A stretch of 64,000 bases of DNA from Acanthochromis polyacanthus (GCF_021347895.1 NC_067132.1:13136995-13200994); one strand, 5' to 3'. Positions 36,466 through 49,675 are shown, counted from the stretch's first letter. Program-made: numbers and translations. The notes: generated from the letters alone by a model not told the origin.

Positions 36466-38116
36466 CACAGTACAGCTCCCATTGTGTAATAAATAACAGT
36501 ATAGCAGTACAGTAGATTTTATTATTCAAGGCATGTAGGGGGGTAAATGCAGGGTTATTTCATTGCAGTGGTAATATGTGGCTGCCTCTGGACACAATAT
36601 GATAAGATTTCATGCATTCTCATTCAGTTTTTTGCACCATTTAACCAACTGAGGATGTTTTTAGCTGTATTTTAATGTTCAACACTCACCGAGTAAACAC
36701 CACAGACTCATCCATGCCAAATTTCTTTTTGGTGATGCAAAACATGCAGCTGAAGCTCCTTTGTTTTCTCCTTAATGTATGCCAGCGTTGCTTGTTAGAT
36801 TCATAACTTTCTAACTGATCCATGCTGCCCCGAATAAGTCCAGGTTAAGGATTCTGCTCCCCACAGATGTCAGAGGACAATTCTTCATACTGTGTTCCCT
36901 CCAAAAATTGCACAAAAATTGTCATTTCCAAAGTGGATGACAAACTAATCTCTGCTCTCTTTGTGCTTCTTTGCATTCAGTTTGAATTCATGTGTGGCAA
37001 ACATCTCCTTGCACCAGCGTCTCCTTACTGCTCCCCACCCACTCTTCTTTTTCTCTTTGAGTTTTTCCTTTTCTAATAGTTTTTCACGGCGCTCCCTCTG
37101 CCTTATTTCTCATTCTCGGCCTTACTTCCAAATCTCTTCTTCTCTCTGACTGCTCCTTCCTACATGCAGCATCCTACCTCTCAATCCTCTCCCTCGATGA
37201 CGCTTGTTTTTGACTGCGCCAAGAATCTCCTTTAATCCAGTTCTCTCCATAATGTTTGCATCCTCTGAGGGCCAACGCTTAGATCCATTAACATAAAATG
37301 ACTTAAATGAAATTGGGCAGCAGTGAAGGCTATTTGAGATAAACTGAAATGTTACATCTCTGCCTTTTGTGTGCCAGAGAGAGAATAGTGTGTATCGAAG
37401 ACAAGTAATGCTGGAGTTAAACAGAGCACGAGAATTAACTAAAAAATGGTTCTGGTGATATTATGCAACAGCGCTGGGCAGCTCCTGTGCATTAATCACA
37501 AGACTTTTGTGCTGTGTCCCCGGCAGCAGACAGTGTGAGGTCGGCCGCTGCATAATTTGAGAAGCCGAGGAATAATTTCATCAGGGTTTGGACTGTCAAG
37601 CATCTGTCATAATTATGTGGCGCTTGAACGGATGTTACACTCCCACAGGTGAGCCTTGTCTGGAGGCTGAAATGCGTGTCGATGCGTCACAGTCACACAA
37701 AGAAAGTCCTGTAATTATCTCTACAAAAATTGAGAACGGCTCTTTTTCGTAACAGGCACCAACACTTGCTTGTTCATCTTTAATCTTGCTCAAATATAAT
37801 TAATAAAAAGTCCCTTTTATGTTTTTCTTTGTCGAGTTGTATCATTTTCACTGTTCGTGTGGTGTAATATTGCATAACAGCGTTGCATTCCGGTTGAGGC
37901 ACATTACTGCGAAAGCACAAGATGAAAGCTGTTGTTTTATCTCACAAAACAACAGGAAAGTGCTGCGTGAGGCTGAGGCAAATGAGGGAGAACACATTTG
38001 AGAGCAGCAGTGGCCCTCATTCACTGCAGGAGTTTGTAAAGAGAGAGCAAATTAAACTTGCAATTTGCATGCTTGGAGTAGAAAATAAGCAAAGATGAGC
38101 TGGATCTGAGACACTG
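36466..38116. other. No recognisable gene
   Basis: A pyrimidine-rich segment lies at about 37020-37150. No supported coding region or transposon end. Confidence 0.45.
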
Positions 38117-38617
38117 CACTGCAAAAACTCAAAATCTTACCAAGTCTGTTTGTTCTATTTTTAGTCAAAATGTCTCATCCCACTTGATATAAGATAAATT
38201 CACTTAACATGTGACATTACGACTTGTTTTAAGACAACGGATCTTGTTAAGTCAAACAATCTTGAAATTATCTTGTTTTGAGTTGAATTTTACAAGAAAA
38301 CTCAAAATAAGTTTAATACATCTCAATTTAGGAGGCTACATGAAAGCAAAAATTGATTTTTTTTTTATTTTTTAAAGCATGCCTGGCTTATTTTGAGACG
38401 CCTAAGCTTGACAATCCTGGTAAATTATAGCTTAATATAAGTTTTCCCTGCTAATTTTAAGAGCTCAATATTCTAAATATCATATCTTATTTCAAGAAAT
38501 CTTACCAAGCCATTTTCACTTGTTGTATTGGCAGATTTTTTTCACCTATTTCAAGATAAAAGTTCCTTGAAATTAGTTTTTTTTTTCTTGTTTTGAGAGG
38601 GGCATGTTTTCCCAGTG
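38117..38617 (+). repeat. R2 dispersed repeat, intact copy
   Basis: Starts CACTGCAAAAACTCAAAATC and ends GGGGCATGTTTTCCCAGTG, so the ends (CACTG..CAGTG) form a short inverted repeat. The body is A/T-rich with no coding frame. Two other copies (24640-24937 and 41485-43463) are interrupted at TTAA sites. CACTG ends suggest a non-autonomous DNA transposon, but no clear target duplication was seen, so the class is open. Confidence 0.75.
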
Positions 38618-39490
38618 TACTAACCAGAGAATGCAAAGCTCTTGATATCCCTCATCATTTGAATTTTAAATAGCAGCTCCATGTTTTTAAGTGTTCAACA
38701 CGATGCACATAGTGAAAAACCCCGTCTTTCTGCTCCTGTGTTTATTGCTGCAATGATCCCACGGCAGCATCATTGACGTGTGTTCTGATCAATGTGGAAA
38801 TAAAGCCATTGTGTGTGGGAGTTTCCCTGACAGCATGACATGTGGGAGAACATGTGCTGCCAATAAACGTGTGCGACATTCCGTGTCTTTTTTCATGTTT
38901 CAAAATAAACCTTCCCTTTCTTCGCATGCTTGTCCAGCTGCACATAATGACACGAACCCACAGCTGTAAACAGGAGGATGTGATGCATGCAGCGTCTCCT
39001 GACCTCTAACAATCACTCCTGAGTCGGCCTGCACCTGCGGCCGGCCTGTTATTAACCCGAGAAGTGTGAAAATAATGGATTTCAAGCTTTGCTCCATCCT
39101 GAATGACACAGCTGACTGTTGCAGTACACTTGAGTGATGCAGGACACCTGGAGGAAGATGGAAATAACACAAAGAGAGAGAGTCTTTGAAGAGAGGGCTG
39201 AGATTTGTACAGAAATCTGAACCAGAAAAAAGAAACAAACTAAGAGAAAGTCATAATAATTTTTTAATCAATAAACATTTCGAACTAAAGCCTACAGTAG
39301 GCAAAAATAAATAAATAAATACAATTTATAGGTATTGTTTTACCATAGTGTGTGTGCTATATATAAGACAATCAATAGATTGCCTGGAATCTGTTGTCAA
39401 AGCTAGATTTTTTTAAAGCTTGAAAACTGAACCAAGAGGACCAGACCATTTGAAATACAGTATCCTGAACGGTGAAATAGTGTGGAATTG
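38618..39490. other. No recognisable feature
   Basis: Unassigned spacer; a short (AAAT)n run occurs near 39304-39325. Confidence 0.5.
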
Positions 39491-40648
39491 CACTGCCTGG
39501 TCAAAAAAAAAAAGTTGCACACTCTAATATTTCAGTGGACTGCCTTTAGCTTTAAGAACGACACACATTTGCTGTGGCATCATTTTGATAAGATTCTGCA
39601 ATGCAATAGCATTTATTTCTGTCCAGAGATGCATTCATTTTCTACCAAGATCTTATATTGATGATGGGAGAGTTGGACCGTTGCACAAAGTCTTCTCCAG
39701 AACATCCCAAAGATTCTCAATGGGGCTGAGGTCTGGACTCTGTGGAGGACAATCTATGTGTGAAAATGATGTCTAATGCTCCCTGATCCACTCATTTACA
39801 ATGTGAGCCCCATGAATCCTGACATCATCACCTTGGAACATGCTCATGTCATCAGGGAAGAAAAACTCCACTGATCTAAAGACCTGGTCATTCAGTATAT
39901 TCAGGTATCAGCTGACCTCATTCTTTGGGAACATAAAGTTGTTGAACCTGACCAACCCCAGATCATAACTCTAACTCCCACAGGCTGGTAGGCACTAGAC
40001 ATGATGAGTTCATCACTTCATCTGCCTCTCTTCTTACCCTGATGGCCCCATCACTTTGGAACAGGGTAAATCTGGACTCATCAGACCACGTGACCTTCTT
40101 CCATTGCTGCAGAGTCCAATCTTTATGCTACGCAGCAAACTGAAGCCTTTTTTTCTGATTAGCCTCACTGATCAGTGGCTTTCTTAGAGCTACAGCTGTT
40201 TAGTCCCAATCCCTTGAGTTCCCTTTGCATTATGCCTGTGGAAATGTTTTTACTTTCACTATTAAACATAGCCGTGAGTTCTACTGTTGATTGTCCACGA
40301 TCATCTAAGAGTTTGTTCCGACCACATTTCTTCGTCACAGATGATAGTTCACCACTATCCTTCAGGTTTTAAAAATGCATTGAACGGTTTTTAGCCTGAT
40401 TTTAGTAGTTTTAAAAATCTTCAATAATTTCACCCTTCTGAGACAGATTAACATCCTTTCTATGACCACAGGATACGTTTTCCAACAAGGTTGTTTAAGA
40501 AATGAGAAGCTCCTCACTGCATCAGCTAGAGTTAAATAAGTTCTTGCAGCTGAAACTTACTCATCACTGCAGTAATTATCCAGTGGAAGGCTGTAACCTA
40601 TCTGTTGAGTTAAATCCAGGTGGCAGCTTTTATTTGGGACAGGCAGTG
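39491..40648 (-). mobile_element. Decayed Tc1-like element
   Basis: The left end CACTGCCTGGTCAAAAAAAA and the right end GGTGGCAGCTTTTATTTGGG, closing with ACAGGCAGTG, are inverted copies. The 1158-bp body carries a minus-strand transposase relic. TA duplications are not preserved at either end. The terminus type differs from both other Tc1 families in this window. Confidence 0.75.
39600..40360 (-). pseudogene. Tc1-like transposase relic
   Basis: Minus-strand reading gives LLDDRGQSTVEL near 40300 (helix-turn-helix region of this Tc1 group). Near 39770-39825 it gives [18 protein letters not shown], where the first D pair corresponds to the second catalytic aspartate. Near 39690-39740 it gives PPQSPDLSPIENLWDVLEK, containing the catalytic glutamate. 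Stops and frameshifts separate these blocks, so no functional product is possible. Approximate boundaries are given because frames change. Confidence 0.65.
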
Positions 40649-41484
40649 TTTATGCCTATACTAATATATTGCTTATCCCAGCTTCAATGTCTAATTGTTT
40701 AGACTCATGACTGGATCATTCTGTGCTAGTAAGTCAAACTTTGGCTTTAACTTTTCAATAATTTAAATTAGCTAATCAAACATCATTCTGACATCAGTAA
40801 GTCAAAATTATTTAGCCTTATCTCATAATTCTGTGATAACAATGAACCTGGAATTTTGACTTTTATAATCTTAACAAAGTAAGTCATAAATCTGACCCAG
40901 TTGGTCAAAACCTTTGCCTTTTAATGGCATCATTTTGACATAGTAATTCAAAAGTTTGTAATATGTAATACTGATTGTGTCATAATTGAGACCTTATGAT
41001 TAATATTTCCCATCTAGTAAATCCAAAGATTGACTTATCTCATGTCGTCTTGGCTTATGTTTTGACTCACTGTGCATATTCTTATCTTGACAATATAATT
41101 TTCCTTTATTACATTTCATGTTGTTTTATTCTTGGCAAACTTTGCTCCCAGAAATTTGTGAGAGAAGAAGTAATATTTACCAGAATGCTCATGTTATATT
41201 AGGAGGTGGAAAAGCCTCTGAAACAGCAGAAATCGGTCCCCATGGGAGGTTGAAAATCTCCTCTGATAGTGATACTAATGAATTTAATTAAAGTGGTTGA
41301 GCAGCTCCTTAAGGCATCAGGCGAACCAAGTTTTATTGACTAATGATTAAAATCCTTCCACACCACACTGGATGGATTTCCTGGGCCACATCCAATATGC
41401 TCCACCTGCTTTTTTGAAACACCTGGACAGCCTCACGTAGTCCAAATGTATCTTACAACACCCATACATTACACAACAGCACTA
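40649..41484. other. No recognisable feature
   Basis: AT-rich, low-complexity-leaning sequence with no supported feature. Confidence 0.5.
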
Positions 41485-42147
41485 CACTGGAAAATAATGC
41501 CTCTCTCAAAACAAGGGGAAAGAAATTATTTCCAAGAACTTTTACCTTAAAATAAGTGAAAAAAATCCACCAATAGAAGAGGTGAAAAATGGCTTGGTAA
41601 GATTTCTTGAATTAAGATATGATATTTAGAATACTGAGATCTTAAAATTAGCTGGGAAAAAGTATTTTAAGCTTGATTTTACCAGGATTGTCAAGCTTAG
41701 GTGTCTTAACCCTCCTGTTGTCCTCGTTTATGGCACCAACAAATATTGTTCCCTTGCCTGAAAAATATCCAAAAATTCAGCAAAAAAACCTCCCCAAATT
41801 TATAAAAATTTGCAAAGTCTTCAGGAAGAAAATTCCTTAAAAGTTTCTCCTGAAACGTTTTATTTTAAAAAATCCCCAAATTTGGCAAGAAATAAAAATT
41901 AAAAAAATCTAAAAATTGTAAATATTTTCAAAAAATGAATAAAAATCTTCCAAAAATAATTCTAAAAATATCTAAATTGATTACATATATATCAGTAAAA
42001 CTTCTAATATTTTCTTTAAGGACATTCACCAAAATAAAATTGTGAATGTTCTTAAAGAAACATTTTTTTGTAGCATTTCTTTTTTTGTACCAAAAAATGT
42101 TGAAAAATTTTCCAAAAAATTTTGAGAATGTGGAAGTTTTCACTGTT

Positions 42148-42195
42148 AAACAAACAAACAAACAAACAAACAAAAAACAACACACACACACACAC
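42148..42195. repeat. (AAAC)n followed by short (CA)n
   Basis: Five to six AAAC units, then about eight CA units, directly abutting the GGGGAC repeat. Confidence 0.85.
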
Positions 42196-42569
<374 letters not shown>

Positions 42570-42574
42570 GTATA

Positions 42575-43145
42575 CCGGGCTTTGCAAAAGTTCTGTTACA
42601 CGGTTTCATGATCTTTAGAGACGTTTACATGTCGGAGTGAAAAATTCCATTAAACGAACTGAAAGTTCTACCTTATAGGCAGGTGTCATTAACACAAATT
42701 TGTTCTCCGTTGAAGTTGTATCAAGATGGAAGTCAAAAGAGTTGAGATATCTGCTCTCCTTCATGCTGGCCACAACAAGTCTGACAGATCCAAGCAGCTG
42801 AACATCAGCCGGATGACCGTCCACAGAGTCGCTGAGAGGCTCAAGAATGGTGAAGATCTTTCAGGTCTTCACCATTCTTGAAAGATCACTGAAAGATCTT
42901 CACCATTCTTTAGCCTCTCCACGACTCTGTGGACGGTCATCTGGCTGATGTTCAGCACGAAGGAGAGCAGATATCTCAACTCTTTTGACTTCCATCTTGA
43001 TACAACTTCACCGGAGAAAAAAATTTGTATTAAGGACACCTGCCTATAAGGTAGAACTTTCAGTTTATTTAATGGAATTTTTCACTCCGACATGTAAACG
43101 TCTCTAAAGATCATGAAACCGTGTAACAGAACTTTTGCAAAGCCC

Positions 43146-43147
<2 letters not shown>
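42575..43147. mobile_element. 573-bp near-palindromic mariner-derived element
   Basis: TA precedes CCGGGCTTTGCAAAAGTTCT at 42575, and the mirror-image end AGAACTTTTGCAAAGCCCGG stops at 43147 before TA. Each arm (about 280 bp) contains the terminal repeat plus the start of a transposase gene: ATGGAAGTCAAAAGAGTTGA in the left arm, its complement in the right. The arms face each other across a centre built from GGTGAAGATCTTTCAGG and inverted GATCTTCACCATTC. The right arm lacks about 30 bp present in the left. Compare the single-arm derivative at 59671-59979. Confidence 0.88.
42726..42884 (+). pseudogene. mariner/Tc-type transposase N-terminal fragment
   Basis: ATG 42726 opens a frame reading MEVKRVEISALLHAGHNKSD, then KQLNISRMTVHRVAERLKNG, a clear helix-turn-helix DNA-binding segment of a Tc1/mariner-type transposase. 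It ends at the palindrome centre after about 50 residues, where the sequence folds back on itself. No catalytic residues are present. The right arm encodes the same segment on the minus strand. Confidence 0.7.

Positions 43148-43214
<67 letters not shown>
43148..43214. repeat. (TA)n tract, about 33 units
   Basis: Uninterrupted TATATA run directly against the TA target site of the near-palindrome, then ACACACTG. Confidence 0.97.
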
Positions 43215-43218
<4 letters not shown>

Positions 43219-43463
43219 TGCCCTTATTTTTAAAACTTTAAAAAGGGTCAATTTGACCCGTAGGACGACAAGGGGGTTAAAACAAGATCATTTCAAGATC
43301 GTTTGACTGAACAAAATATTTAAGATGCGTTGTCTTAAAACAAGTCCCTCCATCTTGCTGAAATGTCACTTGTTAAGTGAATTTATCTTAAATCAAGTGG
43401 GATGAGACAGTTTGACTAAAAATATGACAAACAGACTTAGTAAGATTTAGAGTTTTTGCAGTG

Positions 43464-44709
43464 TGTAAAAGACCATATTTATAAAGATTTCTAATGTTAA
43501 GCGTCACACATCTCTCAATTGCATACAACATGGCTGCATATAGATAACTTTATATAAAAGTGTTTTATTTACCTGCATTCAGCATCTTTAAAAAGGGGCT
43601 CTTTGATCTCACACTATTCATTTTCCCCACTTATAGATTGCCTGAGTCCCAGATGGATCCGTTGAAGTGTTTTTCTCTGCACAGCCAACCTGCACAAATC
43701 CACCAAACAGCTGTTGACATTGAGCGAAGCAGGCATCACATCGCTTTCTCAACAATCCTTCACATATAATCAGTGACACCTATTATGTGACAACACACTC
43801 GGTCTCATGCAGATCACAGGGTCAGCGTGCTCTCAATCAAAGGTTACAGTTATTGTAAAAGCTTCTTTCATCCTGACGCATAATTTCAGATGTTTCCTCG
43901 CGTAGTCAGGTTTTTACAATGGGCTCTGTCAGGCTGCTTCCATTTATCGTCCAGGAAAAACCCTGAGTACTAAAAGATGCAAAGGAAAGCTCACTGAACA
44001 TTAAGTTAAGGCCGTGGCTGTGTATTTGTTTTGTTGTCATTTCCAGATTAATCCTGGTTGAGGCTGTAATAACAGGCCTTTTCTCTCCACAGTCCTTCAG
44101 GAAAAGCCAAGGCCAGCTGTGGTGAGTCTGCTTCATGTTAGCATTTCAATTTCAGCATATCTTTCCTGTGATGTTGTCATAGAAACACATTCCTCATTTG
44201 TGAGATTACCACTGTCAAAGTGTGAGAAAAGACACAGTGTGTTTCTGTGCGATAGATAGCGCCTCACCTGTCACCATGTAACCTACAATACAACAATACT
44301 TTATGTATAATTAAACAAAACAACTGTTGGATGTTACACTGTAAAAACTAGACTAGACCCCCACATGATCCATTGCACAATTACAATTGATTAAAGGGCA
44401 TAACACAGATCAATGAAATCAATTTCAAGTAAAGCTCTGCCAAGGCAATGGAACAACACCCCAAGGGCTGCTCACTCAGCACACATATAAAACGTATTAT
44501 TTGACAAATCTGACTCAAATGTGCAGAGTAACTCAAGGCTGTGAAAACAAGTGACATTCTGCTGATTATGTGAAGCTAAATATTTATTGCCTCCAGCTAA
44601 ATCTTAATAGCCGCTCTAATGAGCATGACTCATCATCAGGGCACAGCGACAAAAGTGGCTCATTCTGTTTGTCACTATCTTGTTAATGCCAGTAAAATTT
44701 AAATGAATA
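43464..44709. other. No recognisable feature
   Basis: Unassigned sequence between the R2 nest and the TA-MITE. Confidence 0.5.
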
Positions 44710-44711
44710 TA

Positions 44712-45096
44712 CACTACCATTCAAAAGTTTGGAGTCATTTAGAAATATCCTTATTTAGGAGAGAAAGGCATATTTTGTTGAAATGAAGATGACATTAAAT
44801 TAATCAGAAATATAGTTGTTGTACGTTGGTAATGTGGTAAATGACTATTTTACCTGAAACGGCTGATTTTTGATGGAATATCTCCATAGGGGTACAGAGG
44901 AACATTTCCAGCAACCATCACTCCTGTGTTCTAATGCTACACTGTGTTAGCTAATGGTGTTGGAAAGTTAATTGATGATTAGAAAACCGTTGTGCAATTA
45001 TGTTAGCACATGAATGAAAATGTGAATTTTCATGGAAAACATGGAATTGCCTGAGTGACCCCAAACTTTTTGACCCCAAACTTTTGAACGATGGTG
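44712..45096. mobile_element. TA-flanked MITE, second copy
   Basis: CACTACCATTCAAAAGTTTG follows TA (44710-44711). The right end reads CCCCAAACTTTTGAACGATG then GTG, followed by CA (mutated TA). Interior blocks are shared with 9842-11258 (GAAGATGACATTAAATTAAT, CAGCAACCATCACTCCTGTG). The right terminus is partly duplicated: GACCCCAAACTTTT occurs twice in tandem at about 45057-45086. No coding frame. Confidence 0.82.
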
Positions 45097-45362
45097 CAAG
45101 TAAATGTTAGAGAAGTGTAACCTACAATTTCCATGTGGTTGTGCAAGGTAATATTGGGCAGAATTAACATTTTTTAAACCTAAGGCAACACTGAATATAT
45201 CAGATTTAATCAGGACTTAAACCAGACTCCAGAAATAGGAGCTTATGTGTCCTGAATGTAAGAAGTATGCAGGACAGGCCTGCTAAACTTCATTTCTACC
45301 AATGAGGCTGTAATCACATTCAAGAGTTAAAACAAAAATTGGCACTTCTGTCCTGCTCATTG

Positions 45363-45845
45363 ACTGTATATAAAGATCAATGAATCCTCTGTGACATCAC
45401 CCATAGATTTGATGAGCGGCAGCTTTGAAGCTCAGTTTGGCAGCTCTGACCATCACCATCTTGGAAGTGACCGACTCACCCTAACTCCCAGCTAATCCAA
45501 CAAAAGAACAACGATGTGAAGTGTAGCTGGAAATGAGGCAGGCCTTGCAAACGTCTCTGGGGCTTAGACTGTCTTGCCATGGCATCCAGCTGTCACTTAA
45601 AGCTGGCATGCTGTTAGCTATGCATAATTTAAAACTTAATACAATTTAGATGGATGACTCAAATACAAATTCACCCTTGTGCAGTTGTCATCAATGCAAA
45701 AATTAGCTATAGAAACCAAAATTCTTTAGTGTACAAGGCAGTAGCCATGCTTATTTCTGCTGTTAATTTAGGCATTTTAACATTGGAGTCTATGAAGATG
45801 GACTCACTTTTGGAGCCAGGCTCAAATGGCCTTTAGAGGAACTAC
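45363..45845. repeat. Dispersed repeat, unclassified
   Basis: Starts TGACTGTATATAAAGATCAA, then CTGTGACATCACCCATAGAT, and ends CAAATGGCCTTTAGAGGAAC then TACAG. This start-end combination recurs widely in fish genomes (from memory). Weak related fragments appear at about 5190-5240 and 11275-11500. No coding capacity. Confidence 0.5.
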
Positions 45846-48672
45846 AGTTTTTATACTGACTTTATTTTTCAGTCATTAAGGTTGGTTCCTGATCTTGTTC
45901 TATTACATGCAGTGAATGTTTCTGCCACTAGTCAAACTGACGATCTGACAATGATTCATTCACAACATATTAGTTACCGTAGTCCTCATCATAAAAACTT
46001 TTTGTCTTGTAATAATGAATGCCAGTCCCTTGCAGGAACTTTTATTCCATTTTAACAGACAGAACTGTTGTGCATGTTCTGACCACAAGAACCTCTTGTG
46101 TTAAACCTCTTTCAGTGCTGAGGGAGAAAAAAGAGCTTCAATTGTTCTATTTCCTTTGTGTTTATGGAGCTGGAATTATGTCCGGTAACTACAATTTGTT
46201 GTTTGGAGCGGTTAGAGATGTCAGAAGCCCCACCACAATGGAAACAGAATGGTCTGAAGAGCCAATTAGTTGGTCATTTCTGTAAATATTCACCCCACGT
46301 TTAGCCTGCTCTAAATTCATGCCTTGTAAAAGTGCCATAACAGTCTTTAGAGGGAAAAAAACCAAGACAAAAAAACACTAAAACATTGTTAGCCTAAAAA
46401 TGGAGCATAAGCGCAATAAGCTAGCTTGGCACACTTTATAGACAGCTGTTAAAAGTAAACATACTGCAGACTCAATTTTAATCTCTCATTTCAAATGTCT
46501 GATGTTCTGAAATGAAATGAGCTTATTTTCATTTGATAATGAAACACATACTGTAATTGCCTGTTGCCTTTGCAGTTACAATAATAAGTGTTTAGCAAGT
46601 GTCAAACACAGCAGTGACTCACCTACTGTATATAATCAGCTAGAGAGCCATCCAGACACATTATTCAGTGTTTCAGTTGATGAGGGATCATAAAAATGCG
46701 ACACGCTCTGTGTGCTGTGTATTTGATCGTGAAGAAATCACTGGAGGCGAGTTTTCTTGTTTCTTTAATGAGACGGAGAACAATGGCTAATTGCTTCATC
46801 ACAAGGAGAGAGCAGACAGCTCATGGATGTTTCAGAAAAAGAGACAGCCGGTGGCTATCTCCACAGACGACTTACTGACTGAGCAATTGTCAGACAGTAA
46901 GAACTTCCAGTGGTAACCTGCCAGAGAGCCTGACAAGTGTAGCAACAGTAGCTAAGGGGATTGTGGTTTAGCAACAGTCAATTACACAATGTTGTTTAGT
47001 AACATCAGCATGTCTCTATACTGGCTCCATTACCCCGGCTAAAGAATAATCCTGATTTGCAACAGCATAAATGAACTCTTTTGGATTTTGGGGACAAGCT
47101 TTGAAAAACTCGCAGTTTGTCAGTTTGCATTTACCATAATTTTTAGGACACACTTGTACGGAAACAAATGTCCAGACATTGGAAGGCTGTAAAAGAGGTC
47201 TACATTAAGAAAAGGACAAAGAGTCAGAGAAGAGGAATCAGAGATGACAGAGGGGCCCTGCACAGCTAGAAGCTTTGTTGGCTTGTCATAACTCTACAAA
47301 TCACATTGCATTGTTCATAACAGTGCAAATCCACTGCACCTTCCCTTTTAGGAGATGATATTCATCTTCACTTAGTTGTATAGACGGAGGCATTTATATG
47401 ATACACACCACATCAAACAAAAAGATAAAAGCAGAAGACAGCTCAAAACCATTTAAATCAGGATTTAAAAGACTGCATTGAAATAATACTTACCTCTGAA
47501 AATACCTGTCAGTGTTGTATAAAAGTAATTTATTTAGCGTCACAAGAAAAGTGTAGTTTTCTGTTTCTTTAAATGTGAAATGAGGTATTTGAATGTTGTA
47601 GGTCTTTTTCTTTCTAAACTGTTTCCTTTGTAGGTTAAGGTCATCCGTCTGGCTAAATTCCGTTGGGTACGTCTTGGATCGTTTGTCACAACGGTATTTG
47701 TAAGTCCTACTCTGCCGGGGGGATAATGACTGAATTATGCAAGCTGTGTTGAGAAAAATGTTGGGAGGTACCAGGAGAATGAATGGTTCTTGGAAAAACT
47801 GGGGGAGAAATGCTGTCTGGATGTGAACCTTTATGGATTTCACGTCTTGTTCTTTCTAGCTTTCATTTTTTCCCACTCTGAATCTGTATTTACTGCACAC
47901 ATGGTGCTTGTTGGTCTTGGAGGCTTTTCCTTTTTACACTACTGATAATCCACACCGTAGTTTGTTTCCATCTTTGGTATTGTTTGATCACTTTCTGCGT
48001 TGAATGAAATGAGTCCAAAAGGAAACGGTTTCAATGCATGCTCACTCCTCTACCTCTCTAACTCTTTCACTGAATCAGATTCTGCATCCAAGCTAAGAGG
48101 TTTGCAGCAGAAGCTAGCTGTTCCTGAGGATAAATCAGCCCTGAAAACACAATGACACACTGCATTTTGGCAAAATCTTTTGTAAGAAGACCAAATTGCA
48201 CAACGAAGTGACAGGCAGGTAAAATTAAACCCTCCTGCAAAGTTCAACTCTGGGCAGGAAGATGAATCAAAAAGATTGGGCAAAAACCAAGATCCGGGCT
48301 AACATGCTACAGTCCACTTATGGACATTAACACAGTCTGTCAGCAGATGATTGCTGAAACAGTGGTGTTTAAACTGAGGAAACTAATGACCGGAGTGGAT
48401 GCAGGTGAGTGGAGAGACTGAGTGAGGCTGTTATGTTCATTCCGGATGAGTCAATCTTCTGCAGATTCCACCACCTTCAATCGCTGCTTAATGAAGATCA
48501 ATTTCTCTCCGATTTGATCCCTACTTTCTCTAATGTCATGCACACATAGGCAACATCATGAACTTAAGATGCCCTGAGGTCATGCAGATGCTGCAGTTAC
48601 TCCCCAGGCCTCAGGGCATGATGGGAAACATCAGGCTTTCACATGATTTAGCAGTTGATTGGCTTAGATGTT
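45846..48672. other. No recognisable gene
   Basis: Frames of 60-117 codons occur on both strands without any family motif. No transposon ends were recognised. Confidence 0.45.
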
Positions 48673-48680
48673 TGCTAAAC

Positions 48681-49161
48681 CAGTGGTCTTCAGCCATTTT
48701 TGCACCAAGAATTGGTTTCAAGCAAGACAGTTTTCTGGGGCCTGATCATCACTTGCATAACAAATAATAATCATGTATTTTTCATTATAAAAAAGCATCC
48801 TAAATGAAGAAAATTACTTTTTTATTGCTAAATGCGTATTTACTTCTTAGTTACCTCTGTCTCAGCCACTCCCTCTTTTCAAAGAAACTCTCCATAGATG
48901 TTTTTTTATTCATTTTCACGGTGCTTCGATTGACGACTTCATTTAATGTTCAGGCATGAAAACTGACAAAATCAAATGCGGGAAAGGAGCACAGACAGAA
49001 GTGATGGGATGACGGTCTAGTCATTTTTCAAAATAAAACACCATGTAGACTCTGCAGGAACTAAAGTAGAAAATGTTAAGTTTTTATTAATTCTTTGTGG
49101 CCCGGTACCAAATGACCCATGGCTCGTTACCGGTTCGTGGCCCGATGGTTGGGGACCGCTG
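48681..49161. mobile_element. hAT MITE with near-perfect 8-bp target duplication
   Basis: Left end CAGTGGTCTTCAGCCATTTT, right end CGATGGTTGGGGACCGCTG, imperfect inverted repeats of the 'CAGTGGTCCCCAACC' hAT type. The flanks are TGCTAAAC (48673-48680) and TGCTAAGC (49162-49169), seven of eight identical. The 481-bp interior has no coding frame; CCCGGTACCAAATGACCC and GTTACCGGTTCGTGGCCC lie near the right end. Confidence 0.85.
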
Positions 49162-49169
49162 TGCTAAGC

Positions 49170-49675
49170 AATATTAACGTTTAACAGAAACTTCTCATTT
49201 TACTTGATTTTCATTTTATTTTCTCTTCTTTGGAGATTTATTCTGCATGCGTGGTTGATGTTTGTCAGTCGGAGAGGCTGAACACAGTTAGATTACACAA
49301 CATAAAGTGCAGAAAACGTAGTTCCTGTAAATGAAAATGAGTAAATGATTTAATTCTGAGAACACCAAGACCTCTAGTCAGAATGTAAGGATTGTTAAAG
49401 TAACTTCTGTGCAGAAGTTTCAGCTCTGACAGTCTGAATATCTGACAGATCAGTAACAAAAGCTGTCTTGTATTTCTTTCTACTATATTTTATTAATTAT
49501 CAGCTTCCTCTCTTTTTTTTTTACATAATTTGAGAGGAATAGGTTTGGCCACCTGATTTATGTACATTACCAAACTGATCATACATTGTACATTATACAT
49601 AGAGGAATTTGACTTTGTGCTGATTTACATGAGAATTCATGAATTAATGTTTAACAGAGGTCACGTGTATGGTAT
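49170..49675. other. No recognisable feature
   Basis: AT-rich spacer, including a T-run at about 49514-49522. Confidence 0.5.

Noticed and set aside
38109..38625. 8-bp target duplication around the intact R2 copy
   Set aside because: Flanks AGACACTG and TACTAACC do not match, so hAT membership of R2 cannot be claimed.
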